Assembly (NCBI GenBank): GCA_019421365.1
Contig: JAHZFJ010000006.1
Location: 1-64,000, forward strand
DNA from: Lachnospiraceae bacterium
GTDB lineage: Bacteria; Bacillota; Clostridia; Lachnospirales; Lachnospiraceae
DNA length: 64,000 nucleotides
Direction of reading: 5' to 3'
Below are positions 43,451 through 51,624 of this stretch, piece after piece. The notes beneath the pieces were generated by a model. That model made no database searches. It was not told where the DNA came from and saw only the letters and a list, made by a program, of their open reading frames with translations. The translations under genes and the position numbers were made by a program. Within the stretch, counting starts at the first letter, position 1; every line of letters starts with the position of its first letter.

Positions 43451-44656
43451 ATGGGCGAAAACTTACTAATAATACACGGTGGTGGACCTACAGCGGTAAT
43501 AAATGCATCGTTGTATGGGGTTTTAGAAGAGGCAAAAAAGTATCCAATGCTTTCGCATATCTATGCAGCAAAGAATGGAACCGGAGGATTACTTAAGGAA
43601 GAACTCATTGAACTAGAAGATGTTCCTGAGGAGAAATTAAAACTTTTGTTGCAAACACCAGGAAGTGCTATAGGCACTTCTAGAGAACAGCTTGAACAGG
43701 AAGAATATAACAAGATGGCCGAGACTTTGGTAAAGTACCAGATACATTATGTACTTTTCAATGGTGGAAACGGTACGATGGACACATGCGGAAAACTTTT
43801 TAAAACTTGTAGAGATAAAGGGCTGGACGTCAAGGTAATGGGTATTCCGAAAATGATGGATAATGATATTGCTATTACCGATCATAGTCCAGGATTTGGT
43901 AGTGCGGCTAGATATTTGGCACAGAGTGTAAAAGAGGTGTGCGCAGATGTAAAGGGTCTACCTATTCATGTAGTTGTTATTGAGGCGTCTGGAAGAAATG
44001 CTGGTTGGATTACTGCATCAGCCGCACTTGCAGCAGATGAGGATGGACTAGGACCCGATTTGATTTATCTTCCTGAGAGACCTTTTGATGAAGAACAGTA
44101 TATTAAAGATATCAAAGATTTGCTTGAGAGGAAAAAGGGAGTTGTGGTGGTAGCTAGCGAAGGGTTAAAAGATAAAGAAGGAAAGCCGGTAGTAGAACCA
44201 ATTTTTAAGTTTGGTAGAGGAACTTACTTTGGTGATGTAAGTACTCATCTTGCAAATCTTGTCATTAAACACTTGGGGTATAAAGCAAGAGGAGAAAAAC
44301 CAGGGCTTCTTGGAAGAGCATCTATTTCATTACAAAGCCAAATAGACAGACAGGAAGCGGTACTTACAGGAAAACTTGCGTTAAAAGCGATACTGAATGG
44401 AGAAACTGGGAAAATGGTTGCGTTTAAGAGAATTTCTGATGCACCATATCAGATTGAACCATTTTTAGTAGATATCGATGAAGTTATGATGTATGAGCGG
44501 ATCATGCCGGATGAATATATTAATGAGAAGGGTAATGGAGTAACAGAAGCATTTATTAATTGGTGTAGACCACTGATTGGCAGTGAACTGCCTCAAATGA
44601 TTTCGTTTAATAATGGAGGGAAAAAAGATGTTAGTACCGATGAGAGTAATTCTTGA
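43451..44656 (+). CDS. phosphofructokinase family sugar-phosphate kinase, divergent
   Basis: Encodes 401 residues from the ATG 11 nt after AGAAAGGA; an earlier ATG lies within the ribosome site. GGGPTAVINASLYGV near 11 and ASGRNAGWITASAALA near 180 show the PfkA fold. The nucleotide loop is FNGGNGTMDT where family members have GGDGS (ATP) or GGDDS (PPi), and the catalytic segment is PKMMDND rather than PKTIDND. Catalytic Asp residues of that segment remain. Glycine after Asn hints at ATP use, but Asn replaces a metal-binding Asp. The likely substrate is a ketohexose phosphate or derivative that the next aldolase splits. Confidence 0.85.
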   Translation: MGENLLIIHGGGPTAVINASLYGVLEEAKKYPMLSHIYAAKNGTGGLLKEELIELEDVPEEKLKLLLQTPGSAIGTSREQLEQEEYNKMAETLVKYQIHYVLFNGGNGTMDTCGKLFKTCRDKGLDVKVMGIPKMMDNDIAITDHSPGFGSAARYLAQSVKEVCADVKGLPIHVVVIEASGRNAGWITASAALAADEDGLGPDLIYLPERPFDEEQYIKDIKDLLERKKGVVVVASEGLKDKEGKPVVEPIFKFGRGTYFGDVSTHLANLVIKHLGYKARGEKPGLLGRASISLQSQIDRQEAVLTGKLALKAILNGETGKMVAFKRISDAPYQIEPFLVDIDEVMMYERIMPDEYINEKGNGVTEAFINWCRPLIGSELPQMISFNNGGKKDVSTDESNS

Positions 44657-45782
44657 TGCAGCTGATAAAAATAATTATGCTCAAGGAGCATTCAATGTAA
44701 ATGCAGTGTGTCAGGCAAAAGCAGTTATTAATGTACATGAGATGTTTCGTAGTCCAGCAATCTTACAAGGAGCTGATCTTGCAAATGGATTTATGGGAGG
44801 CCGTACTGATTTTATGAATGCAACTTTGGAAGATAAAAAGAAGGGCGCAAAGAACATAGCAGATGCTGTAAGAAAATATGGCGATGACAGTCCTATTCCA
44901 ATTGCCTTGCACTTAGATCACGGAAGAAACTTTGACTCTTGTGTAGCTGCCATTGAAGGGGGATATACCTCTGTTATGATTGATGGTAGTTCCCTTCCAT
45001 TTGAAGAAAATGTGGAGTTGACTAGAGAAGTAGTAAAGTATGCACATAAGCTTGGGGTGTCTGTAGAAGGAGAGCTTGGCGTACTAGCTGGAGTAGAAGA
45101 TCATGTATTTTCAAGTGATAGTACATACACAAATCCATTAAGTGCAGTAGATTTCTTTCGAAAAACTGGTGTAGATGCCCTAGCAATCAGTTACGGAACA
45201 ATGCATGGTGCTAATAAAGGAAAAAATGCAGTCATCCGTAAAGAAATAGCTATATCTATTAAAGAGTGTATGCGCCATGAAGGAATCGAAGGGTATCTAG
45301 TTAGCCATGGGTCTTCTACGGTTCCAGAGTATATCGTGGAAGAAATTAATAACCTTGGTGGAGAAATTAAGAATGCATATGGAATTGATGTGAATCAGCT
45401 GATAGAAGCAGCATACTGTGGTATTAACAAGATAAACGTGGATACTGACATACGTTTAGCGGTTACTAGAAATATGAAGGAACTTTTTGCAAAGGATACT
45501 ACACTTCAAAACAGTGCTACTGTGGGTGCAATCTATGAATTATTGGAGAAAAACAAAGCAGCTTTTGATCCTCGTGCCTTTATAACACCAATTATGGATA
45601 CGGTAATGTACGGCAATGTTCCAGATGAGGATGTAGCAAGAATCTGTAAATGTATTGAAGATGGTGTTAAGGAAGTCGTTGGTACACTAATTGTTAAATT
45701 TGGAAGCTATGGAAAAGCACCAAAAGTAGAATATGTTACTTTAGACCAGATGGCGGAACGTTACAAAAAAGCTGGAATATAA
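44628..45782 (+). CDS. fba: class II fructose/tagatose-bisphosphate aldolase family
   Basis: Encodes 384 residues from the ATG 7 nt after GGAGGG; it overlaps pfk by 29 bp. AFNVNAVCQAKAVINVHE near 23, ALHLDHGRNFDSC near 90 (catalytic Asp and zinc His), SVEGELGVLAG near 145, ISYGTMHGANKG near 190 and LVSHGSSTVPE near 228 give all zinc and phosphate ligands. INKINVDTDIRLA near 270 is typical. It cleaves a ketose bisphosphate into DHAP and an aldehyde. The YGTMHG loop, where fructose enzymes commonly have YGNVHG, leaves the substrate open. Confidence 0.88.
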   Translation: MLVPMRVILDAADKNNYAQGAFNVNAVCQAKAVINVHEMFRSPAILQGADLANGFMGGRTDFMNATLEDKKKGAKNIADAVRKYGDDSPIPIALHLDHGRNFDSCVAAIEGGYTSVMIDGSSLPFEENVELTREVVKYAHKLGVSVEGELGVLAGVEDHVFSSDSTYTNPLSAVDFFRKTGVDALAISYGTMHGANKGKNAVIRKEIAISIKECMRHEGIEGYLVSHGSSTVPEYIVEEINNLGGEIKNAYGIDVNQLIEAAYCGINKINVDTDIRLAVTRNMKELFAKDTTLQNSATVGAIYELLEKNKAAFDPRAFITPIMDTVMYGNVPDEDVARICKCIEDGVKEVVGTLIVKFGSYGKAPKVEYVTLDQMAERYKKAGI

Positions 45783-45799
45783 GAAAGAGTAGGTAGAGA

Positions 45800-46654
45800 A
45801 TGAAACACATATATCTGAATCTAAAGCGTTTTGATGTACCGGTAGAATTAGGTGGAGTTAATAGATTGGCACCAGTTTCAAACTGGGCTGGTGAAATCAT
45901 AAGTAGAACACAAACTAAACTTAAAAAGTATAATACTAAAGAAGTTGAGTTTGCTATGTATTTTCCAGAAGCTCATATTCTAAATGCAGTAAAAGCACAA
46001 TGCGAAAACAGTCCTATTAAAATCGGTTGTCAAAGTATATACCGTGAAGATACCGAAGTTTTGGGAAACTTTGGTGCTTTTACATCAAATCGACCAGCGG
46101 CAGCAATGTTAGCAGCTGGGTGTGAAACAACAATCATTGGTCATTGTGAAGAGAGAAATGACAAAATGGGTATACTGGAGGAGGCAGGAGTTACTGATAC
46201 GGATGCGGTAAATCGAATTATGAACAAGGAAATTAAGTGTGCGATTGCAAGGGGTATGAGTGTACTTTATTGTATTGGAGAAAAGAGTGAAGAACAGGAA
46301 AAATGGCAGGACGTACTCGGAAAGCAACTAGAAATTGGGCTTGATGGAGTTGATCATTTTAAAGTTGTAATTGCCTATGAACCTATTTGGTCAATCGGAC
46401 CAGGCAAGAAACCAGCAGATAAAGATTATATAACTAAAATAGCTAGATATGTAAAAGAAAAGACTGGTGGTATGGACATTGTTTATGGAGGAGGTTTAAA
46501 GCAGGATAATGCACAGATGCTAGCTTCTATACAAGAAATTGACGGTGGACTAATCGCCTTGACACGTTTTACAGGGGAAATCGGTTATTATCCTGAAGAA
46601 TATACTGAAATTATAAAATTATACATGAATGGAGGAAATGAAGATGAAAATTGA
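45800..46654 (+). CDS. tpi: divergent triosephosphate isomerase
   Basis: Encodes 284 residues, longer than usual (about 250). The catalytic set is kept in altered contexts: Asn and Lys in NLKRFD near 7 (usual NWKM), His in IIGHCEERND near 112 (usual GHSERR) and Glu in AYEPIWSIGPGKKP near 190. VYGGGLKQDN near 228 is the phosphate-binding loop. It is probably a paralogue dedicated to this operon, handling DHAP or a related three-carbon phosphate made by the aldolase. The ribosome site is weak and lies 18 bp after fba. Confidence 0.85.
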   Translation: MKHIYLNLKRFDVPVELGGVNRLAPVSNWAGEIISRTQTKLKKYNTKEVEFAMYFPEAHILNAVKAQCENSPIKIGCQSIYREDTEVLGNFGAFTSNRPAAAMLAAGCETTIIGHCEERNDKMGILEEAGVTDTDAVNRIMNKEIKCAIARGMSVLYCIGEKSEEQEKWQDVLGKQLEIGLDGVDHFKVVIAYEPIWSIGPGKKPADKDYITKIARYVKEKTGGMDIVYGGGLKQDNAQMLASIQEIDGGLIALTRFTGEIGYYPEEYTEIIKLYMNGGNEDEN

Positions 46655-48125
46655 TTTTGAATACGGTCAAGGAATCATGTCAGCTGAATTACCATCGAAT
46701 ACGGATGTTTTCATTCCAGGAGAGACTGTTAAAGATCCAGATTACATACCAGAAGATAGGTTAGAAAAGGCATATTTAGAGAGTTTGGCGCATCCTATTG
46801 GAATGAAAACTTTATCGGAACTTGCTCATAAAGGGAGTACTGTTACGATCATTGTTCCAGATCGTGTAAAAGGGGGAGAACAAGCAACTAGCCATAGAAA
46901 AGTAAGTATTAAGTTAATACTTAAAGAACTCTATGCAGCGGGTGTAGAAAAACAAGATATCCTTTTTATAATTTCTAATGGGCTTCATCCAAGAAGCAAG
47001 GAGTCTGATGCAAAGGCAATTTTCGGAGAAGAACTGTTTCATCAGTTCTGGCATTCCGGACAAATTATAAGCCATGACAGTGAGGATCAGGAACATATGG
47101 TAAATCTGGGTACAACTAGAAGAGGTGATCCAGTGTATATGAGTAAATATGTATTTGAATGTGATATTCCTATTCTGATTGGTCATGTGCAGGGGAATCC
47201 TTATGGTGGATACTCAGGCGGTTACAAACACAGTGCTACAGGTATTACTAATTGGAAATCTATCTCAAGTCATCATGTACCAGCTGTTATGCATCGAGAT
47301 GATTTCACTCCTGTTAATGGTGGAAGTTTGATGAGAGACAAATTTGATGAAATCAGTATACATATGGAAGAAAAGATGGGACATCCATTTTTCTGTTGCG
47401 ATGCAGTACTTGATACACAATCCAGACAGATTGCTATTTTCTCTGGATATGCAAAGGAAATGATGCCAATTAGCTGGAAAGTAGCAGATAAGAGGACGTA
47501 TGTGCATTGGGCAGAAAAGAAATACGATGTTCTAGTATTTGGTATGCCTCAGAAATTCCACTATGGAGATGGGATGGGGACCAACCCTATTATGATGATG
47601 CAAGCAATAAGTGCACAGGTATTACGTTTCAAACGTGTAATGAGTGACAAATGTGTTATTATTTGCGCTTCTACATGCAATGGGTATTTTCATGACGAGT
47701 TATGGCCATATTTAAGAGAGTTGTACAATCTATTTCAGCATGATCATATGAATAAATTACCTGATATGAATCGTTACGGTGAATATTTTGCAACAAATGA
47801 AGAGTATATACGCAAATACCGATTTACCAACGCATTTCATCCATTTCATGGTTTTTCAATGATGTCTTGTGGTCATATTGCTGAGATGAATACTAGCGCG
47901 ATCTACCTTGTAGGAGCTGAAGAGCCAGGGTATGCAAGAGGAATGGGTTTAAAGACGAGAGAAAGCTTTGAAGAAGCATTAGAGGATGCAAAGAAGAAGT
48001 TTGTTGGAGAAAATCCTAATATTCTGGCATTACCAATGACGTTTAAGAAAGCTGCTGTGCATCTATGCATGAAAAATCCAAACGAAGATAGTATGGATGC
48101 ATATGGACATCACCCATGTATGTAA
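46644..48125 (+). CDS. larA: LarA family (DUF2088) nickel-pincer racemase/epimerase homologue
   Basis: Encodes 493 residues from the ATG 8 nt after GGAGG, overlapping tpi by 11 bp. SNGLHPRSK (His115) matches the catalytic His108 region of Lactobacillus LarA, GGYSGGYK (Lys195) matches the lysine that holds the pincer cofactor, and His210/211 fit the nickel ligand. The residue ten before the lysine, His174 in LarA, is Asn185 here, and the usual DxTR motif reads VPDR. One catalytic base is thus missing, so it may epimerise or redox a substrate other than lactate. Alignment is by eye. The larC1 gene of the same regulon supports a nickel-pincer cofactor. The chain is longer than lactate racemase (about 424). 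Confidence 0.85.
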   Translation: MKIDFEYGQGIMSAELPSNTDVFIPGETVKDPDYIPEDRLEKAYLESLAHPIGMKTLSELAHKGSTVTIIVPDRVKGGEQATSHRKVSIKLILKELYAAGVEKQDILFIISNGLHPRSKESDAKAIFGEELFHQFWHSGQIISHDSEDQEHMVNLGTTRRGDPVYMSKYVFECDIPILIGHVQGNPYGGYSGGYKHSATGITNWKSISSHHVPAVMHRDDFTPVNGGSLMRDKFDEISIHMEEKMGHPFFCCDAVLDTQSRQIAIFSGYAKEMMPISWKVADKRTYVHWAEKKYDVLVFGMPQKFHYGDGMGTNPIMMMQAISAQVLRFKRVMSDKCVIICASTCNGYFHDELWPYLRELYNLFQHDHMNKLPDMNRYGEYFATNEEYIRKYRFTNAFHPFHGFSMMSCGHIAEMNTSAIYLVGAEEPGYARGMGLKTRESFEEALEDAKKKFVGENPNILALPMTFKKAAVHLCMKNPNEDSMDAYGHHPCM

Positions 48126-48901
48126 TCTTTTTTAGTATCTGTTTTGCAGCTTCCATTGTAGGTGCTATTTGTGGTATCGGTGGAGGAGTAATTATTAAAC
48201 CAGTTTTGGATGCATCAGGAATTTTAGATGTTGCAGCAATCAGCTTTCTCTCTGGCTGTACAGTGCTTTCAATGACTACCTATTCAGTTATTAAAGGTAA
48301 AATGAGTGGAGAGTCGAAAGTAGACACGAAAACAGTAGTACCGATTTCTATTGGGGCAGCGCTAGGGGGACTAATGGGAAAATGGATGTTTTCTTTTATC
48401 TCATCTTTGAGTCCAGATAAGGAGCGGGTCGGGGTCGTCCAAGCTATCTGCCTTCTTATTGTTACTATTGGGACACTGGTATATACAATATGTAAGAACA
48501 AAATCCAAACCCATCATGTAAATAATATACCTGTGACTACTATGATAGGTATTTTGCTCGGAATACTTTCCTCCTTTCTTGGAATTGGTGGTGGCCCGAT
48601 TAACCTAGTTGTTCTGTTTTTCTTTTTTTCAATGTCTACCAAGGTGGCAGCAGAAAATTCACTATACATAATATTTTTTTCCCAGCTTGCTAGTTTACTA
48701 TCTTCTTTATTTACAAGAAGTGTGCCAGACTTTCAGATTGGAATTTTGGTTTTGATGGTAATTGGAGGAATTGGAGGAGGTAAATGCGGACACTCTTTTA
48801 ATAAGAAAATCGACGAAAAAACCGTAAATAAGCTCTTTATAGATATAATGGTTTTAATAATACTAATTAATATTTATAATATATATAAATTCCTTGGATA
48901 G
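48116..48901 (+). CDS. TauE/SafE family membrane transporter
   Basis: Encodes 261 residues with about eight hydrophobic segments. The paired motifs IVGAICGIGGGVIIKPVL near 14 and LLGILSSFLGIGGGPINLVV near 145 are the TauE/SafE repeat signature. Such proteins export sulfite, sulfoacetate or other organic anions, or import them. It overlaps larA by 10 bp, so an anionic end product or substrate of the LarA step is a fair guess. Confidence 0.9.
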   Translation: MYVIFFSICFAASIVGAICGIGGGVIIKPVLDASGILDVAAISFLSGCTVLSMTTYSVIKGKMSGESKVDTKTVVPISIGAALGGLMGKWMFSFISSLSPDKERVGVVQAICLLIVTIGTLVYTICKNKIQTHHVNNIPVTTMIGILLGILSSFLGIGGGPINLVVLFFFFSMSTKVAAENSLYIIFFSQLASLLSSLFTRSVPDFQIGILVLMVIGGIGGGKCGHSFNKKIDEKTVNKLFIDIMVLIILINIYNIYKFLG

Positions 48902-48911
48902 TAATCGAAAG

Positions 48912-48960
48912 AAGCTATATCGTTCACATATAAAAACGTGATAACGATATAGCTTTTTTA
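48912..48960 (+). terminator. terminator of the pfk-tauE operon
   Basis: AAGCTATATCGTT and AACGATATAGCTT make a perfect 13-bp stem, loop of 18 nt, then six Ts. It ends the LacI-controlled island. Confidence 0.9.
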
Positions 48961-48974
48961 CATTAACTCTTTAT

Positions 48975-49829
48975 TTAATTGACAGCTTGTTTTTTGATTA
49001 TCCTATTAAGAGGCCAAAGTTTTGGTAATAACACGTTAATTTCTGCACCAATAAACAGGATGTACATACAGAAGTATAACCATAACATTAATAATACGAT
49101 CGCTGTAAGGCTTCCATACGTTGCTGAATACTTCGCAAAATTATCAATGTAGATTGAATACAAGAAGGAGTATAACAACCACCCCGCAGCGGCTATAATA
49201 GCTCCAGGAAGTTCGTTTAGAATCTTTGTTTTTCGATTCGGTATAACAATATATAACATTAAGAAGAATCCTGTGTATACTGCTAATGAAAGAATAGTAC
49301 GTAAACCGATGATTGCTACAGCTAGATCGTTGATCAATGGAAATTGGGTAGTTACTAATAAGTAAAGATAATTACCAAATACAAGTAAGCCAAGGGATAA
49401 AACAATAAGTACAGCAAATGCTAAAGTATAGATAGCAGATGTGATACGTAGCTTTATATAGTTACGGGTTTCTTTAATTCCATATACAGTATTAAGACCT
49501 TTAACGATAGCTAGAAATCCACGAGAAGCAGACCAAAGTGTTGTTATAACAGTAATGGATAGAATGGTTTTCGCGGGTTGAATGTGTATATCATCTACTA
49601 TGCTGGCTACATACGTATTAATTCCGCTTGGTAAAACCGTTCTTATTAATGAGAGTAGCTCGCTTTCCGTTATAGGTAGATACTGTATTAGAGTTAATAA
49701 AAACATTATAAATGGAAAGAAAGATATAAATATAAAGAAAGCGGCTTGCGCAGAAAAAGTGGGTACGAAGTCGTCGGTGATTTTGCGAGTAGTCGTTCGA
49801 ATTGTTTGAATTAAAGGTATCAGTTTCAT
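48975..49829 (-). CDS. YihY/virulence factor BrkB family membrane protein
   Basis: Encodes 284 residues from an ATG 5 nt after GGAG; a GTG 39 bp upstream would add 13 residues but has no good site. Six hydrophobic segments follow the opening helix. FSAQAAFFIFISFFPFIMF near 26, WSASRGFLAIVKGLNTVYG near 100 and KYSATYGSLTAIVLLMLWLY near 235 match the family. Members were misannotated as RNase BN; their function is unknown, possibly transport or envelope. The gene ends head-on to tauE. Confidence 0.92.
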   Translation of the reverse strand: MKLIPLIQTIRTTTRKITDDFVPTFSAQAAFFIFISFFPFIMFLLTLIQYLPITESELLSLIRTVLPSGINTYVASIVDDIHIQPAKTILSITVITTLWSASRGFLAIVKGLNTVYGIKETRNYIKLRITSAIYTLAFAVLIVLSLGLLVFGNYLYLLVTTQFPLINDLAVAIIGLRTILSLAVYTGFFLMLYIVIPNRKTKILNELPGAIIAAAGWLLYSFLYSIYIDNFAKYSATYGSLTAIVLLMLWLYFCMYILFIGAEINVLLPKLWPLNRIIKKQAVN

Positions 49830-49969
49830 AGTTACTCCAATCATTTTGTGAAAAGTAGGTAGATCCACCTATCACTACTAATTTATGTATTAATGTTATG
49901 ATATATTTCAAAAAAAAGCAAGGCAGTAAATTAAATATATTGTTAAATATTGTTCTATAAAATCCGTAC

Positions 49970-49997
49970 TTGACAAAAGCTCTGCATATGCTAGAAT
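49970..49997 (+). promoter_or_regulatory. promoter of the pheST T-box transcript
   Basis: TTGACA (49970-49975) and TAGAAT (49992-49997) are separated by 16 bp. Confidence 0.8.
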
Positions 49998-50003
49998 AGA
50001 ACG

Positions 50004-50298
50004 TGATAATGATAAAAGCAAGGAATGTGTTAGTAGATAATTGTATTTCTTTCAGAGAGAGGAAGTCACCGGCTGTAAGCTTCCTTAAGTTCAGGCAATT
50101 ATTGAATTTCCCACAGGAGCTGCATATTGGAATAGTAGGCTTATTGAAGAACTACTTAGTAGAGTATGCCGGGTAATGACCGTTATTCATGAAGTAAGAG
50201 CTTATTGCGTAAGCGATAAGAAACAGGGTGGTACCGCGGATTAGAATATTTCGTCCCTTATATAACAGACTGATGTGTGTTGTATAAGGGATTTTTTG
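50004..50298 (+). promoter_or_regulatory. T-box leader of pheST with terminator
   Basis: The T-box sequence AGGGTGGTACCGCGG lies at 50225-50239. The terminator CCCTTATATAAC/GTTGTATAAGGG with a T run ends at about 50298. A candidate phenylalanine specifier TTC is at 50108-50110 in the context GAATTTCCCACAGGAG. Uncharged tRNA-Phe should prevent termination. Confidence 0.93.
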
Positions 50299-50397
50299 TA
50301 TGCATACAAACTTCAATTATTAGGCACATAGTTGTTTGCAGTCTGTATTTGACAGGCAATTGCCGACTATATTCAACAATCAGAAAGGAGCTTCAAT

Positions 50398-51429
50398 ATG
50401 AAAGACAAATTGAAAGCAATTGTGGATGAGGCATTATCTCAAATTAATGCATCAGACCAATTAGAAAAATTAAATGAAATTAAAGTAGCCTTCCTTGGTA
50501 AAAAAGGTGAATTAACATCTGTACTAAAATCTATGAAAGATGTTGCACCAGAAGAAAGACCAATGGTAGGTCAGATGGTTAACGAAGCAAGAGAAAAATT
50601 AGAAAGCTGTTTAGAAGAGAAGAAAACAGCATTCATGAAAAAAATACGTGAAGAACAGATAAAGAGTGAGACAATCGACGTGACATTACCAGCTACGAAA
50701 CCAATGGTAGGACATCGTCACCCGAATACAATCGCTTTAGAAGAAGTAGAAAGAATCTTCATCGGTATGGGATATGAAGTAGTGGAAGGTCCTGAAGTAG
50801 AATTCGACTATTACAATTTCGAAGCACTTAATATTCCTGCAAATCATCCAGCGAAAGACGAGCAAGATACTTTTTATGTAAGCTCTGATGCACATAGTAA
50901 TATCGTGCTTCGTACACAAACATCATCAATTCAAGTTCATGAGATGGAAAAAGGCAATCTTCCAATTCGTATGATTGCACCAGGTAGAGCATTCCGTTCT
51001 GATGAAGTAGATGCAACACATTCACCTTCTTTCCACCAAATCGAAGGTCTTGTTATAGATAAGAATATTACATTCTCTGACTTAAAGGGAACATTAGAAG
51101 TATTTGCGAAAGAAATCTTCGGTGAAGATACTAAAGTTAAGTTCCGTCCACATCACTTCCCATTCACTGAACCAAGTGCTGAGATGGATGTATCTTGCTT
51201 CAAATGTGGTGGTAGTGGTTGCCGTTTCTGTAAAGGAGAAGGCTGGATTGAGATCTTAGGTTGTGGTATGGTTCATCCTCATGTTCTTGAAATGAGTGGA
51301 ATTGATCCAGAAGAGTATACAGGATTTGCATTTGGTGTAGGTCTTGAACGTATTGCTTTATTAAAATATGAAATCGACGATATGAGATTATTATACGAAA
51401 ACGACACTCGTTTCTTAAAACAGTTCTAG
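50398..51429 (+). CDS. pheS: phenylalanyl-tRNA synthetase alpha subunit
   Basis: Encodes 343 residues. An N-terminal coiled coil (residues 1-85) is followed by the class II catalytic core: HPNTIALEEVERIFIGMGY near 104, FDYYNFEALNIPANHPAKD near 134, motif 2 in PIRMIAPGRAFRSDEVDATH and motif 3 in GFAFGVGLERIALLKY. CFKCGGSGCRFCKGEGWIEI near 265 is typical of bacterial alpha chains. It forms an alpha2-beta2 enzyme with PheT. GAAAGGAG lies before the ATG. Confidence 0.96.
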   Translation: MKDKLKAIVDEALSQINASDQLEKLNEIKVAFLGKKGELTSVLKSMKDVAPEERPMVGQMVNEAREKLESCLEEKKTAFMKKIREEQIKSETIDVTLPATKPMVGHRHPNTIALEEVERIFIGMGYEVVEGPEVEFDYYNFEALNIPANHPAKDEQDTFYVSSDAHSNIVLRTQTSSIQVHEMEKGNLPIRMIAPGRAFRSDEVDATHSPSFHQIEGLVIDKNITFSDLKGTLEVFAKEIFGEDTKVKFRPHHFPFTEPSAEMDVSCFKCGGSGCRFCKGEGWIEILGCGMVHPHVLEMSGIDPEEYTGFAFGVGLERIALLKYEIDDMRLLYENDTRFLKQF

Positions 51430-51441
51430 GACTGGGAACAA

Positions 51442-51470
51442 GTGTGAACCAAAATAGGTTCACACCCCTC
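51442..51470 (+). terminator. hairpin after pheS
   Basis: GTGTGAACC and GGTTCACAC pair perfectly (9 bp, 6-nt loop), followed by CCCTCGTTTT. It may attenuate transcription between pheS and pheT. Confidence 0.55.
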
Positions 51471-51475
51471 GTTTT

Positions 51476-51513
51476 AAGGCAGTAACGCAAGCTAGCTTGC
51501 GTTATGCAGGGGA
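51476..51513 (+). repeat. half copy of the leader element (3' hairpin part)
   Basis: AAGGCAGT, then AACGCAAG-CTAG-CTTGCGTT (perfect 8-bp stem), then ATGCAGGGG. This matches the 3' part of the 99-nt element at 51519-51617, which begins 6 bp downstream. The stem differs from the full copy by paired changes. Confidence 0.7.
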
Positions 51514-51518
51514 ACATG

Positions 51519-51617
51519 GTTGAAAGAATATCAAAAATTCAGAAAGGAGCCATGCGTTGCCATCTTTCAACCTATTTATTAAGGCAGTATCGCAAGTAAA
51601 CTTGTGATATGCATGGG
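51519..51617 (+). repeat. 99-nt structured leader element, copy before pheT
   Basis: It has the same length and plan as 59965-60063. The order is: a conserved 21-nt A-rich start, AGAAAGGAG, CCATGC (pairs with GCATGG at 51611-51616), TGCC (pairs with GGCA), a loop, then hairpin ATCGCAAG-taaa-CTTGTGAT. The strong Shine-Dalgarno (51545-51549) is 75 nt from the pheT ATG at 51625. If the CCATGC/GCATGG helix forms, the effective gap is about 8 nt. Confidence 0.75.
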
Positions 51618-51624
51618 AAATAAG

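Noticed and set aside
43451..48125. Firm assignment of the island to sulfoquinovose or GalNAc breakdown
   Set aside because: Diagnostic enzymes such as a sulfoquinovosidase, AgaS or a sulfolactaldehyde reductase are not in the window, so the substrate is left open.
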